Positions 11,829 to 25,700 of a stretch of DNA of 64,000 bases are shown here, in pieces. Numbering within the stretch: the first letter of the stretch is position 1; every line of letters starts with the position of its first letter. The notes below the pieces were generated by a model. That model had not been told where the DNA came from. It saw nothing but the letters and a program-made list of their open reading frames with translations, and did no database searches. The stretch is taken from positions 1-64,000 of the forward strand of contig JAQGDQ010000162.1 in NCBI GenBank assembly GCA_030141605.1, written 5' to 3'. Origin of the DNA: Tubiluchus corallicola. Lineage: Eukaryota; Priapulida; Priapulimorpha; Priapulimorphida; Tubiluchidae. Made by a program: the position numbers and the translations under genes.

Positions 11829-14194
11829 TGAAGAGTTTACATTTTGGCAACGTGCAGTATATAAAAGACGAATTTTATTACTTCTTTTCATAAGCACCAT
11901 TTTTGTAATTACATTTGTATGTCTAAACAAGTAAAGTAGTTAAAATAGAACAGGTGTCGTTGCAATACCTGTAATTAAGTGGAGATTCTCTTTCGCCGTG
12001 TCGTCTTCTATTACACAATTCCTTTTTACAGTAACACTGACCTTTCCTCTGTTGTATTGAAGATGCACTTTCAATTATTAAAATTTACAATAATGAAGCT
12101 TTTTAAACGTTGTAGTCCTTTATGTCACAGTTTATTTATCTTCTTCCGTTTTGGTGTTTCGCTTAAATGTTTCAAGACGGTAAAAATTGTGTTTATTTAA
12201 ATATTCAGATTTATAGGTAGATAGATAGACTGGTAGACAAACGCCTTTATTTCAGACTTTTCGTCCACATAACATAAAATACAAGTACATAAAAAATGGA
12301 AACTACAAACTACACATCAATATTTACAGAGACAAATTACAAAGTTAAATGAAATGTACAAATAACTTGTCTCTCCACTTGATCCATATTAAAGAACGCA
12401 AGTATACGTCACTATTTAAAATTTTGGCTACAAGAGAATTGCTTACTTTCATTGTACGGCACATGGTACTATAAAAACACTTGCTTTCTACAACTTTAAA
12501 ATGCGGCTTTTTAATTTGGCTGTAATTCTGCTTACAGTGCACGATTATTCAACCCTGAAAAATTTGGCCAATCCTTTATAAATGCTGCCCTGATATTTGT
12601 TAGATCGTAATTATAAAATGAAACATCGAGTGACTGTATGTTTTACTAGAAAGATATCTAGCTGGATCTATCTAGAAAACCTAATCATAACGGAGACCAG
12701 ACTCACTCAGTCCAGCATGTGACACTCTCAATCCTGGAATCAGTCCTGCTTCGGTCTCTGCAGACAGCATTGCTAGGTGTAACTTGTAGTTGTCAAGGAA
12801 AAATGCTTGAAAACAATGGTTGCCTAGAAGCCCGTTTCCTCTTATTAGACGAATTTTAAAATATCGAATTTGATCTTTTTCTGGCTCAAGCAGCGGTGCA
12901 GTTTTTGATTAAAAAATTTGGATTAGTACTCATTTGGGCAAAGTTAGGACCACGCTCATTGAAGAGTGCCTCACTGGCTAACAGGCAAAACACTCTTTAG
13001 CATGTTGGGCATCTTCACCAGGGCGCCTTTTTCAAGGGCTGGCCATTATTTCATTTCGTTTTAATATGGACGATTTTACTGTAATTATGCTTACAAAAAT
13101 GGTGTTAATGTATTTGCAGATTAGTACCAAAAGTTAATGCATCATAATCATCATTACTATTATTGTTGTTGTTGTTGTTGTTGTTGCTGTTGTTGTTGTT
13201 GTTGTTGTTAATTTGTATTGCGTTTAAATCTATAAACGGCTCGATTGACAACATTCAGAAACACTTCACAAAAATATCTAAAATCAATATGACAGATTTA
13301 AAAGGTTCACAAGATCAAACAGTGATCCTACTAAATTTCATAAAATTACAATAAATAAATGCATAAAAGCATACAGATTCACAAAATACAAAGATACAAC
13401 AAATCGCTTGATGACTTCAAATATTGTATGCTATTTTAAATAAGGATGCTTTAAACTGTATTTTAAAAACGTTAGTGCTCGAAAGTGTCCTGACGTGGAA
13501 AGGTAAACTGTCCCAATGAGTTGGTCCTGCAACAGCAAATCACCTAGGAACAGAACGCTCTGGGAATCGTAAGCAAAAGGATATCAGTAGAGATTTTTTG
13601 GACGAATCTTCTCACAAATGAAGCTTTTCCCACTGATATACTTCCAAGTCTGATAGTTTGTTTGGATTGTTAGCATAGTGTAAGTCCAATAGTAAAAGAG
13701 GAACCTTTACCTTAATCGACATAAGACTATCCTAGCAGAGGATCATTCCATTGTAAAGACTTTTTACAATCACCTATAGAGCATTGAAAACTCCACATAA
13801 GTCAGTAAACTCTATGTTATTCAGCTAGACCCATTGGAAGATCACCATGGAGCTTGGGAACTAATCGTATGTCATTTGACACAAAATCTAACCTATGCTT
13901 TGTGATTTTTTTATTTTTCTTCTTCCTCTTTATCAAAGAATAGATGTTTTTTCTTAATTATTATATTCGGTCGGTTATAATTAATACTGATAATTAAAGT
14001 AGCATAGTGACGCAGTAATATGAAAATTACAGCAGAATTTTCTCGTTTTTTTTCAGAGCCATCATACGATTCATTCAGAAAAGGAGCTTGGCCTAGTTCA
14101 CACGCCTGTACTCAAAGTCAAAGTAAGTAGTGGCTTCAGCTTCTTTGCACATTGTTTCTCCGCGCACAAGTAGTACTGAGTTGTAGTAATAGTG
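11829..14194. other. Non-coding; probable decayed transposon tails
   Basis: No exon is supported. A (TTG)n run lies at about 13160-13208. The segments at about 12240-12545 and 13210-13760 resemble the 3' untranslated tails of decayed LINEs (A-rich TTTATTT...ACAAATACA stretches), but I cannot match them to a family. The 65-codon minus frame at 12345-12542 is not recognised. Confidence 0.3.
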
Positions 14195-15475
<1,281 letters not shown>

Positions 15476-17059
15476 CAGTTCTAAGAGAGACCTAAATGGA
15501 CGCTAGGTCCGATTAATGATGATTTCTCAATGACAATGCTGCCATGACTCGTTTCTTCAAAAACTTCTTTGATTTTTTATAAAAGACGCGGTTGAAAGAA
15601 TTTTAAAAGACGTTAGAAAAGCAATAATGATTAAATTTACGGAAAATATGTCTGAATTGTGAGAATTCTTAAGCGTAGCAGGGCTATTATTTCCTGATAC
15701 GCTGCAGCCCACTGCTGATTCCATGGGACTGTGAATCCTTAGTGACCATGGGATTCTGATGTTTTCATTTTCATTTTCATTTTCCCAGCAATGTCCTTGT
15801 CGGTGACGTGGCCATCTTGGTGTTACTATCCATTGCCTTTTCGTCGTCTTCAAGACCACTTCCTTCTTCGGGGATGAGAACACAGAGATTATCAGCCCGC
15901 TCTTCCTGGCTTTCTTTCTAACTGTTCCTGGACATTCGCTTTGTCTCCTCCTTTATTCATGGATTTGTTAAGTTTGTACGCAGTGTGCGTGTAAGTAGAT
16001 CATTTCGAAGGTCACCAGTGTTCTGCTGTTTTACAATGCAGGGGTCGAATCTTACTTCCATGCAGTGCTACATACGGCACCACTTGCAATATTTTCGGTT
16101 TGATATACTTGCGAATACTCCAGCCGCTCTTCGTGGTCAAAAAAAGTTCACGGACATGCTCATGCACAACATAATAGGCTTGCATATTCTTTATAAACCC
16201 AGTTTTATTTTATTTTCTTGCTGCTTGTGGTAATGTAAAAACAATTTGAAATAAAAAAAATATTATATCTTATTATAATTGTAAATTTGAATCTTAAAAC
16301 TGGTTGCCGAAAAGGACAAATATGCAACAAAGCAGTACTAACGGCATCTTGCAACACGCCACAAGGACTAAAGACTTCTTTTAAAGACAGCTATTAAGAA
16401 GAAAAATAGTATGGTATTAAAAATACAAATTCAATCCAATTCAAATCACTTCAATTTAGTTTAATCCAATCCAATTCAATTCATTTCAAAGTTTTATTTG
16501 ATCCGGTTAACTGTGATGTTTTGATTTGCATATGTAACTTATTATACGTCAGGTTGTCATTGCTTATGCTTAGAATAACTGTTTTCTAAATCGGATTCTA
16601 ATTCCTTTTACAAGGAGATTGCAAGTACCTGCTGTATCAACAGCAGCTGCAAATTTAACCTCCATTCCTCAACTGAGTCATGTAACTTTACAATCGTATG
16701 CATGTCAGGGTTATCAGTTTTAAAAGCGACAATCTGTAAGTGAATAGAGGCGGCTTACCGGGCAACCATTGACGTTTTACTGCACCACAATAGACTTAGT
16801 AGAGATGAATATTCACTGTCGTATAATGGAACTGGAAGCTGTAGTCACCGATAAACAGATTTTGTGCAAAATTCATTCTTTCCGGACAACAGGGTTTCAT
16901 TCCTGCGTGGAATGAACTAGCAATGGCTTCATTGTGGTCAGCACTTGTACTCTTTGCAGACAACAGCTTTGGTGCAACCAGTTGACGGGAAACAATGCTT
17001 AATAATTAGACTAAGAAATTTTTGTTGATTCAATACTTTTCACATCCATTTTGCCTGAC
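15476..17059. other. Non-coding; short TTTTCA and CAATT repeats
   Basis: A short TTTTCA tandem lies at about 15763-15785 and a degenerate CAATT pentamer run at about 16430-16490. No coding sequence is recognised, including in the 108-codon minus frame at 15557-15883, which has no known domain. Confidence 0.4.
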
Positions 17060-17588
17060 TTTTCCCCCCAATTTAAGGTAGTGGTGACGTTTTTACAACA
17101 CTACTTTAGCATTATTATGGACTTTCATGGACTGTTTTATTATTCCTGATTTCGCCAAAGCCTATTACCCCCACCTAAGATAATGGTAATATTTTTTGCA
17201 ATACTATTTAGGGATCTTTTTATTATGAGTATATTTTCATGGACTGTTTTTATTATTCTTAGTTTCGCTTGAACTTATTGCCTTATCTAAGACAGTGGCG
17301 ATATTTGTGATCACTATTTTAGGGATCCCTTTATTATAAATGGACTTTCAGAGTTTCCATGGTTTCACCTAAACCTATTGCCCATCTAAGATAGTCCTAA
17401 TATTTTTGCAACATAATTTTAGTCATCTCCTTATTATGAATGGACTTTTATGGGCTCTCATTATTCTTGCTTTTGCCTAAACCTATTACCCCATCTAAGA
17501 TGGTGGTAATATTTTTGCAGCACTTTTAGGGGGCCCCATTGTTATGAATGCATTTTAATGGATTGTTTATTATTTCTCAATTTTGCCT
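17060..17588. repeat. Diverged tandem repeat, five units of about 100-112 bp
   Basis: Units start near 17060, 17161, 17273, 17373 and 17481. Each contains, in order, CCTATTACCCCATCTAAGAT, GGTAATATTTTTGCA, TTTTAGGGATC, a TTATTATGAATGGACTTT segment and ATTATTCTTG...TTTGCCTAAA. Units differ by many substitutions and small indels, so the array is old. Confidence 0.8.
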
Positions 17589-17693
17589 CTTATTTGAATA
17601 TGTATAAGCTCGTGAGGTTTTTCTAGCACATCTTGCCTTTCCTACAATCTGACGAAAAGTAAACTGGTATACAGCACTTGATGACATTGTATA

Positions 17694-17701
17694 TATGTGT
17701 G

Positions 17702-17738
<37 letters not shown>

Positions 17739-17759
17739 GCGTGTGCGTGTGTGTGTGTT
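17694..17759. repeat. (GT)n microsatellite with GTGC variants
   Basis: Dinucleotide GT run interrupted by GTGC units, with a short TATATATGTGT lead-in. Confidence 0.9.
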
Positions 17760-19787
17760 GCAGTAGAGCTGGAACGTAGGTTTTTTCCTACGATACTCCT
17801 ATAATATTAGATTATGAACCTGCAGCAGTGTATAGATCATTCTTCGACGATTTTAACGTATAGGCCTATCACGACTTATAAGCCCGATTTTACTAGTGTA
17901 TAGGCTTCATTTGTTAGACTGCTTCAAAGGCAAGTGCTCATACAAGCACGTAAACTGAGAAAGTTGAAGTTTCTTCTGTGAAACCCTCACTACGGGTTTT
18001 CCAAATCGATACTTGTCTGTCTCCCAATAATTAACGGGTTACCATGCGCCCCATTGTTAACCCTGAAACTGTGCACGTCAAAATCGTCATCATTCAGCAC
18101 TTCTATTACAGCCTACATTCAGTGCCATGGACATGTGATCTCCAACATAATTAATTCAGCCATGCAGGAAGCAAAACAAATATTCTTAGCTGAAGCTCAT
18201 TTCAGAATGCAAACTGGCATTCGGGGTACGACCTGCGTGTTCGTGTGACACAATGGGCACAAAAAGAGATATGGGAAAAGTAAAGGAAGCTGAGATTGAG
18301 TAAACTGTAAGAGTTTTATTGAAAACAGCTGGAGGAAGCTACTATAGTTGTGCTGTTTCGTGGAGGAAGTATTTACAAACCATTTTATGTACGCTGACAA
18401 CACTTGCTTAATTGTACACGTATATACCACGTCTGTCTTTGTGATTGTTGAACTGCATTGTCGAATACATTTTGCGTAATATTCTGAATGTTTGTTGCTT
18501 TGTTATTTGGTTATTGGCTTCAGTATTTGTGGACTGTGGAAGTTGAGGATGTGCTCCGATAATCTCTGATATTTTGTCCCAGTGCTTGTTTCAGCATGTG
18601 GATCCTGTTACCGCTTTTTAATCCTTTTCAAATGTTGACTTTCTAGAGAATGACTTTTAATTCGATAAGTTTTCATACGTTTTCGCTGATACAACGCATG
18701 CAGTTTTACCTGGGTAGCTTTTAATTTGTAATATAGTTTTAAATTGCGATGTTCTTTTTACTAATTTGTTAATTTTTTGATGATCGCTGTTGTGAATTAA
18801 TGTTATATTAGACTTTTCATGCTGTAAGTTTTTATGATTTAACGTACAAACACAACTATTCAGTTTTTAAGCTGCAAAAGTGCTTTTAAAATGTTTCTAG
18901 TATTGCTGCTACTGCTGCTGCTGCTGCTGCTGCTCTGCTGCTACAGCCTCCGCCTCCGACATCACCACGACAACCACCACCATCACTACTGCTAGTATGA
19001 GTGTGAATAGCAGAAGTCCTAAAATTGTTCCTTGTGGAACTCCTTTTACAGTTTAACGACTGATGATATAATGTACATTTTCCTACATAATTTGACTCAT
19101 TATTGTCTATTAGTTGAGTACAGTTATTATTAGTTGAGTTGAGTGAGTATTAGTTGAGTTGTTATTAATTTGACAGAGTACTCATCAAGGCCAATGTCCT
19201 ATCATCCTTTGATATCTCCCGGTGGAGTAAACTATTAAAGGCTTTTACACAGGTCCAAGAAAGCCGCAATGATACATTCATTGTTATTTCATAAACAATC
19301 ATATTTTCATCTGCATCTGAGGTGTGAGTAATTTTAAAAAGTGTGAGAACTAATTAATTAGACTGCATAAAAAGCAATTTGTTACTGTAATTATTGAATG
19401 AATAGGTAGAATATAACTGGTTAATCACTTGGAAACTATTTATGAAAACGTAAATAGTGAGATGTTTTGGGGAGGGAGGGGTTGGTTAACGTTCGTGGTT
19501 ATGGAGTATTAGTTTTTCTTGCGATTTTGTACCACTTACCATACATTTTTGTTTCCACTTGTTAAAGTTTGATCTGGGCCAAGCACGATGAGCTGACATT
19601 GTCATTAAATATTTTGTTCGTTTGCTAACACTTTTCATTTAAATAGGATTAAACACAATTCATTTAAATATTTTCATTCAAACTTTTTATTGTGTCAATG
19701 TATCGTATGTTTATTTTGTTGTGACTGTGATTCCTATATGACACTAATAAATATACAAGTGTATAAACGTTTGTTTACATGTTACAG
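17760..19787. other. Probable intron 5' of the first visible ERG-like exon
   Basis: No exon is supported. A CTG-rich trinucleotide tract lies at about 18899-18952 and passes into a Pro/His-codon-like degenerate stretch to about 18990. A pyrimidine-poor but valid acceptor (TTACAG) ends this region at 19787. Confidence 0.45.
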
Positions 19788-22700
19788 GTTATACTCCAAA
19801 CAGTCTCTACTCCAAACCGTCTCTGGACGCGCACAGTCACCTCCGCAACATATCAGGTAAAAATTGCCTCACTTCATAATCGCCATGAATGCGTAATGAT
19901 TTCATCAATAGTGACTCTGACTCAATGAGCTATGATTATACTGGATAATAGCCAACTCCACAACCCGCTGAGTCGACTGGCTTCTCGCCCCGCATAACGA
20001 GTCAAGAAACCCATTACGGTTTACGCACGCTCCGGTACCGCCTGTATTTAAACAATGCGTAATTGGCCTTTTAGGTTGCAGAACCGTCTTGATTCAATGT
20101 AAATACAGCCCGAGCACGCATTTCATTTAGACATCATCATCGGTGGCGCGCTGGCGTATTTGAACAAAAGCTGCAACACGTGGGCAATATAATGAGAAAA
20201 GTATGATTTATATAACGCACGCATCCTGTACGAGTACAACAAATGCTAATTATTTATTTAAAATGAGTGTTCGTGCGTGCGCATGTGTGTGTGAGCATGC
20301 TTACAGGCACTCCATGCAGAACCATACTTATACGTGTATATACGAAAATTTTCAAGTTTTAGCTCATTTCGCACCAATATTATTTTCCAGCCCGTTGACG
20401 TGAAGACTTATTTCAGTATGAACGTTAATGTTTAGCTGCTTTAGCAAATGGGTAAAGAACGGGCTAATGGGGTACACTGTAAAAAAATCTACACATTTCT
20501 GTTTTTGTACCTTTGGACACTGATTGTTTATGATTTTTTATATTATAATACCAAACGCCCGAGTTTCTTGCATGCTACAACACTTCGTAGATGTGCAATA
20601 ATCAAAATTTTATCTCTCAGCCCATACACTAACACTAAATTACAAAAGTCGTGCATTTAAAGGAAAGGATAAATCACTCAGCATGTTTATTTTATTTATT
20701 CATTTATAATACATCTATGAACTGAAGTCGAGAGATTTATATGTCCATTAAAAACATCGTAAAATACATCGACAATGTATAGAAAGTAAAATTACAGCTA
20801 AAAGTACAAAATACGTAGTACATTGTTAGTACGCTATAAACACACAAGTATGGCAAATAAATTAAAAGTGCCGGTAAAATGATGAAAACTTGATTAGTAC
20901 GATTAAAATAGTATAATTATGGTAAAAACTTATATCTTACATCTTTTATGTAGGTGATCTTACATCTTACATGTTACGTTTATTTTACAGTTATCACTTG
21001 AACATAGAATAATACAACAAAGAAACTTGCAAGAAACTGGCGTAAAGTTAATTTGTTCTATCGCCGTATAGAAATTTTGAGGCTCGGTGGTTGCCACCAT
21101 TCATTTGAAAATTATGATACAACAGATGGACATAGAGACTTCTCATCAATACAGTGTGGCTTTATGTGAGTCCGCGCTGTTTAAACTAATTCAAACTTCT
21201 GCAGCTTATCTAAAGTTCATGTAAAAACATTAAAAAATAGCTTCTGTTTTTTGTAAATTTTTATTAAACTTTTGGCGGAAATTGAGGAAAAATAGGCGTT
21301 CAAAATGGAAGCGCCAAAGCGTGAAATGATCCCGACTTTACAGCGACGGTATTTTCATCACCCTTTTATTACTAAATCCTTCTGAAATTTTTCGCGAACA
21401 TTGAAATAAGCCTAATTTCTCAGAAGACTTGGCCTTTCTTTTGAGTCTGCATGCATAGAATAAAATGTGCATGTTTATGTTTACCTAATTGTAATAATAA
21501 CAAAATTACGTAGTTTGTTCCACTATATTGCACATTGCAGAAAATTGCAGAAAAATAAAATACGAAGTTATGACTAGATAAAGTAGAAAGTCTTTGGCTG
21601 GAGCATATAAGTAATTGAACTGCTTAAATTAATTTAAACGGGCACGCAGATCTTCCCATAATGCACAGTTGGTGCCAAATAAGAGTTTTTTCTTTTGGAT
21701 TTTCTTCTATTGCACTGAAATACTGCAATTATTTGCCTCAAAACCCTAGAACTGTTTCTACTGTGCAACTATATAAAAACATTTGAAGACAAGACAAGTC
21801 TCTTTAAAAATAGTTATCAATTCCGACTGTTGTAGATTTCAATAACGACCTATTTTTTATTATCATAAATTATTTCCTGTACACGATTAATTTTGTATTT
21901 TTGTGCAAAATTTTTTAAATAACTTTTATTAGTGTTATTTTTTCCTTAATTATTAATTATGCGCCAGTAACTGTGACGTTTTACTGCATAGCGCCATTGA
22001 AAGCACTTTGCTTGAATGTACGCATTATAGAATACATTTCATTTTTTTCACTACTAGAAAATATATTTATGTAAGCATGTACCTATCTACTTAGGTATCC
22101 ATGTACATGTTTACGTTCAAGTAGGTAGCAAATGCATTTTGTTCTAAGTTTTCGTTTGCTGCGTTTACCTTGTGTTATTCTAGTATTTCATCAGCGCGCC
22201 CTCAACACGAAACATGTATAAGAAGTTAAGAACAGACTCAAATGCTGTTCACGACTCAAAGGCGAAATTCAATTTGGCAAGACCTCGTTACGTATTTAAA
22301 TCAGCAAATCACAATTGCACGTGGGATGCTGATTTTGCTAATTGTCATTATTTACTCGCGCTTTGCTGCAGTCAATTAGGCCCAAGAATGAGCACAGTAA
22401 TTTAGTTATTGCGCCCGTTTGTTAATTGCGCAATTCGGGGACAAAAAACCATAAAAAGGCCGCGGCCATTTTGCATAAATCAAGTTGGCTTTGCGTGCAG
22501 GTTTTCCACATGAAGCAACGATAGACATTGAACAACGATTGATGTTAAGTTTTGAAAGCGGTTACGTTGATTGATGACGAAAAATACAGTCTGTAATGGG
22601 TTTTTCTAGACGTGAACGATACAGCTCAAGCAGAATAGAGAAATTTAAAAAGTGTGAGCACCTTCAAATGACATAACCTCGAAGAATCGCATAACTTCAA

Positions 22701-25700
22701 ATTATTTAAAAACTACCGCAGCGTGAGCATTTGTAAATTTTATTTTTGTAATCGAACGGTAGATAATTGGATTTCTTTAACTTAAGACACAATCATTTTC
22801 TCCAATGTTAAAGTTTGCATATTATTGTTGGAAAAAGAAACCTTGTTACAATATTGTAAATTCGGTCATAACTTTAAAAAGAGGCGGCGAACTTTTAAAC
22901 GTCGCCTTGGTGGCTTCTCCTTTTCTCTTGTGATACATTGTAATGCTATGTTAGAAAGAATAAACGTTCATTTTATATTTTATAAAGAATCCAATAAACA
23001 ACGTAAAGCGACCTCGTTTCATTACATCACTGTTACCTATCTTTAGATAAAAAAACAAGACATACAAAAGATAACTTTAAAAGTTTTAAACTTTACCATC
23101 TTTAGCACGTAGGACTATTTTTTGTGTTATTAGTGACAATTTGTGTTTTCTGTGTTTTTTCCTTTTTTTGCTGTTTCTGTGCCGTGAATTTTGTGCTTAG
23201 CCAAAAATAAGTTAGTGTCCGTTGTGATTTTTTTTCTTTTATCCACTTGTTAATGGCATACAGTGGTGTGCAGAAACATCGTTTTCGTTTTACTCCTTAT
23301 TTTGTTTTTTTTCCATTTCATTATTTTTATGAGATTTTTTTGTACATTGTTTCAATTATTGATATTATATAGAATTATTCGTGTGTTATCAGCCAATGTC
23401 AATAGATGTCACCACATTGGACATAACTAACATTGTGTACTACCCACGTCTGCGTTACCAGCTACTAAAGTTCACAGCAGCTTTTAATAATCTTAGCACG
23501 TACAAATCTATGTACAGACCGTCTTTGATTTTAAATCAGATTTATTTCTCCGTATATTTCGCATTATTCGAAAAAATCTGCGGACGAAAAAATGTTATTA
23601 ATAACAGCCATAATTATAATAAAATGTGTTAAAACGTTGTAGGTAATTCTTAGATTTCTGTGAATAGCTGACAAGTTTGCACTATAAGGTCATTTATGAA
23701 TTCACGATTCAGCAGACCTATAGACCACCTCATCTTAACTAAACCATTTCCTGCCGTCGAGGAAGCCACATCCTCCCCGCTTTTAACGCATACAATTCTC
23801 CTTATTTATTTAACAAGTCTTTATTTGAATAACATAAAACAGACCTGCCCATTTAATTTATGTTTAACCGTCGAGATATGTTAATTATTGTGTACACAGA
23901 AAGAAATTACAGGATATTATCAGCGGTGACTGTAATAACGCTTGTGGTGTGTTTGATTGGCTGGCTGCTGCGATCACTGTAGATCACGTGACTACACAGC
24001 GCCCTCTGCTTACATTGTTGTGACATAAATCTGACCGTTCCTTTTTTATAATCAGTTTGATTGGATAGTTTATAAATATATCTAACCCAATTCTTTGTGC
24101 TTATGTGCGTGAGTCTTGTGTTTGAACAGCAATTATTTATGTACTTTTTTATTTTTCATTCGTTTACTTTTGGACATTTGTTCATTTGTTCATTCTTGTG
24201 ATTTCTTTCTCTATTAATCTTTTGCTTACTTCTCGTTAAAGCGTTCAGATTTTTAATTTGCTTTTCCATCCATTTATTGTTTTATTCATTATTCTTTCGC
24301 TCAAGCTTCTGATTAATAATATTAAATTCTACAGTCTACTTTTAATTTATTCTAAATTGTTTATAAGCAGAATGATGGTTCGTTAATTCGTAAGAGGTGA
24401 AGATAATGGCTGACTGCTAACATTCTAATCAGCGCCTATATATTGCAGTGAATTTCTAGATGACACGCTTAATTCTAAACATCAGTAGTCATTGTTTGTA
24501 TTGTACATAATTATAACGCTAATTATCCTTAGGCCTAGTTGCTGCATGCCTTACTTGTGTATAATTATAGCATTATTTTTATAATAAAATTTTCAAGTTA
24601 TTACGTAGTTTAAAAACTGCCTAGATAACATACTAAAGCTTAAATGTATAGCAATACTGTATCTAAACACGCATATAATAAACATCTTACAAAGTCTTAC
24701 TATGTATTACTAAAACGATGTACTAGTATAGTATGAATCATGTAATTAAAAAAAATGCGGTACTTTGACCTGCATAATAGGCCTGAACAGCCCCATGATT
24801 ACTTTGTAATATTATTAACACATTGTATTATTAGGTCTGTTTATTAATGGCTGTATAATTTAATAAACACTAACCTGCTTATATTGCCCTACTTAAACCT
24901 GTATAATAAACATCCTAGTGTTTTATTATCCTATTAAAAATCGACATGCCATGCGGTACTATGCTTAGCCTGTAAAAAATGAACCCGTAAGCTGTATTCC
25001 ATAGTAAAAATTATGTTTTTTGTTATTTTAGATCCGTATCAGATGTTTGGACCAACTAGTAATCGCCTCGCTTCATCAGGTACAGAGATTTTATCCCACG
25101 TTAAAAATGCGAATATTTTCCCCATCAAATATTCCTGCGTACTACCTTAAATAATTTAAAATGTTGAAATGAACACATTATAAGTACATGCAATACTTAA
25201 GAAAAGAAGTAAATACTAGTTTTTTGCAGTTTAGAATTGTATGAAAAGGAACTAGAAGGAATTGGTATAGTCTGAACACAGTTTATAACATGTTCATCCA
25301 CCTCGCGCTCGCAGTACACGCATGTGGGGTAATTTTTGTCAAGTTTAATAAAAAGTTTGTTTAAGAAAGATTTAATAAAGCCTTTTTAAGCAAACAAGTT
25401 TAAAACCTATAACTTTTTAACCTATAACAATTAGAATAATTAGTGAATAAACAGAAGGCGTTTTTCCAAGTAAATAAATTTTATAAGTCATGAAAACGTC
25501 AATTAAAGGAGAAGAAAAGGAAATTTTAAAGTATGTCCCGAAAAACTTTCTATACAAAGTTATATTACTTAGCATGTCGCATACCTGTTTGAAAGACTTA
25601 CTGTTCAATTGGAAAAGAAACTTCTTACCAATTGAAAATATTCGTGCCAACTGATAAAACGTCACTGTATCTCCATCCCAGTGTGCATCACTGATTCACC

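Noticed and set aside
11857-11930. TATATAAAAG as the promoter of the ERG-like short isoform
   Set aside because: It lies downstream of the candidate first exon, and no gene start is evident after it.
22214-22405. 63-codon + frame as an alternative ERG exon
   Set aside because: No similarity to ERG-family alternative exons and no matching splice signals in phase.
25417-25665. 82-codon minus frame in copy 1 of the dispersed repeat
   Set aside because: The corresponding frame is interrupted in copy 3, so the repeat is not conserved as coding.
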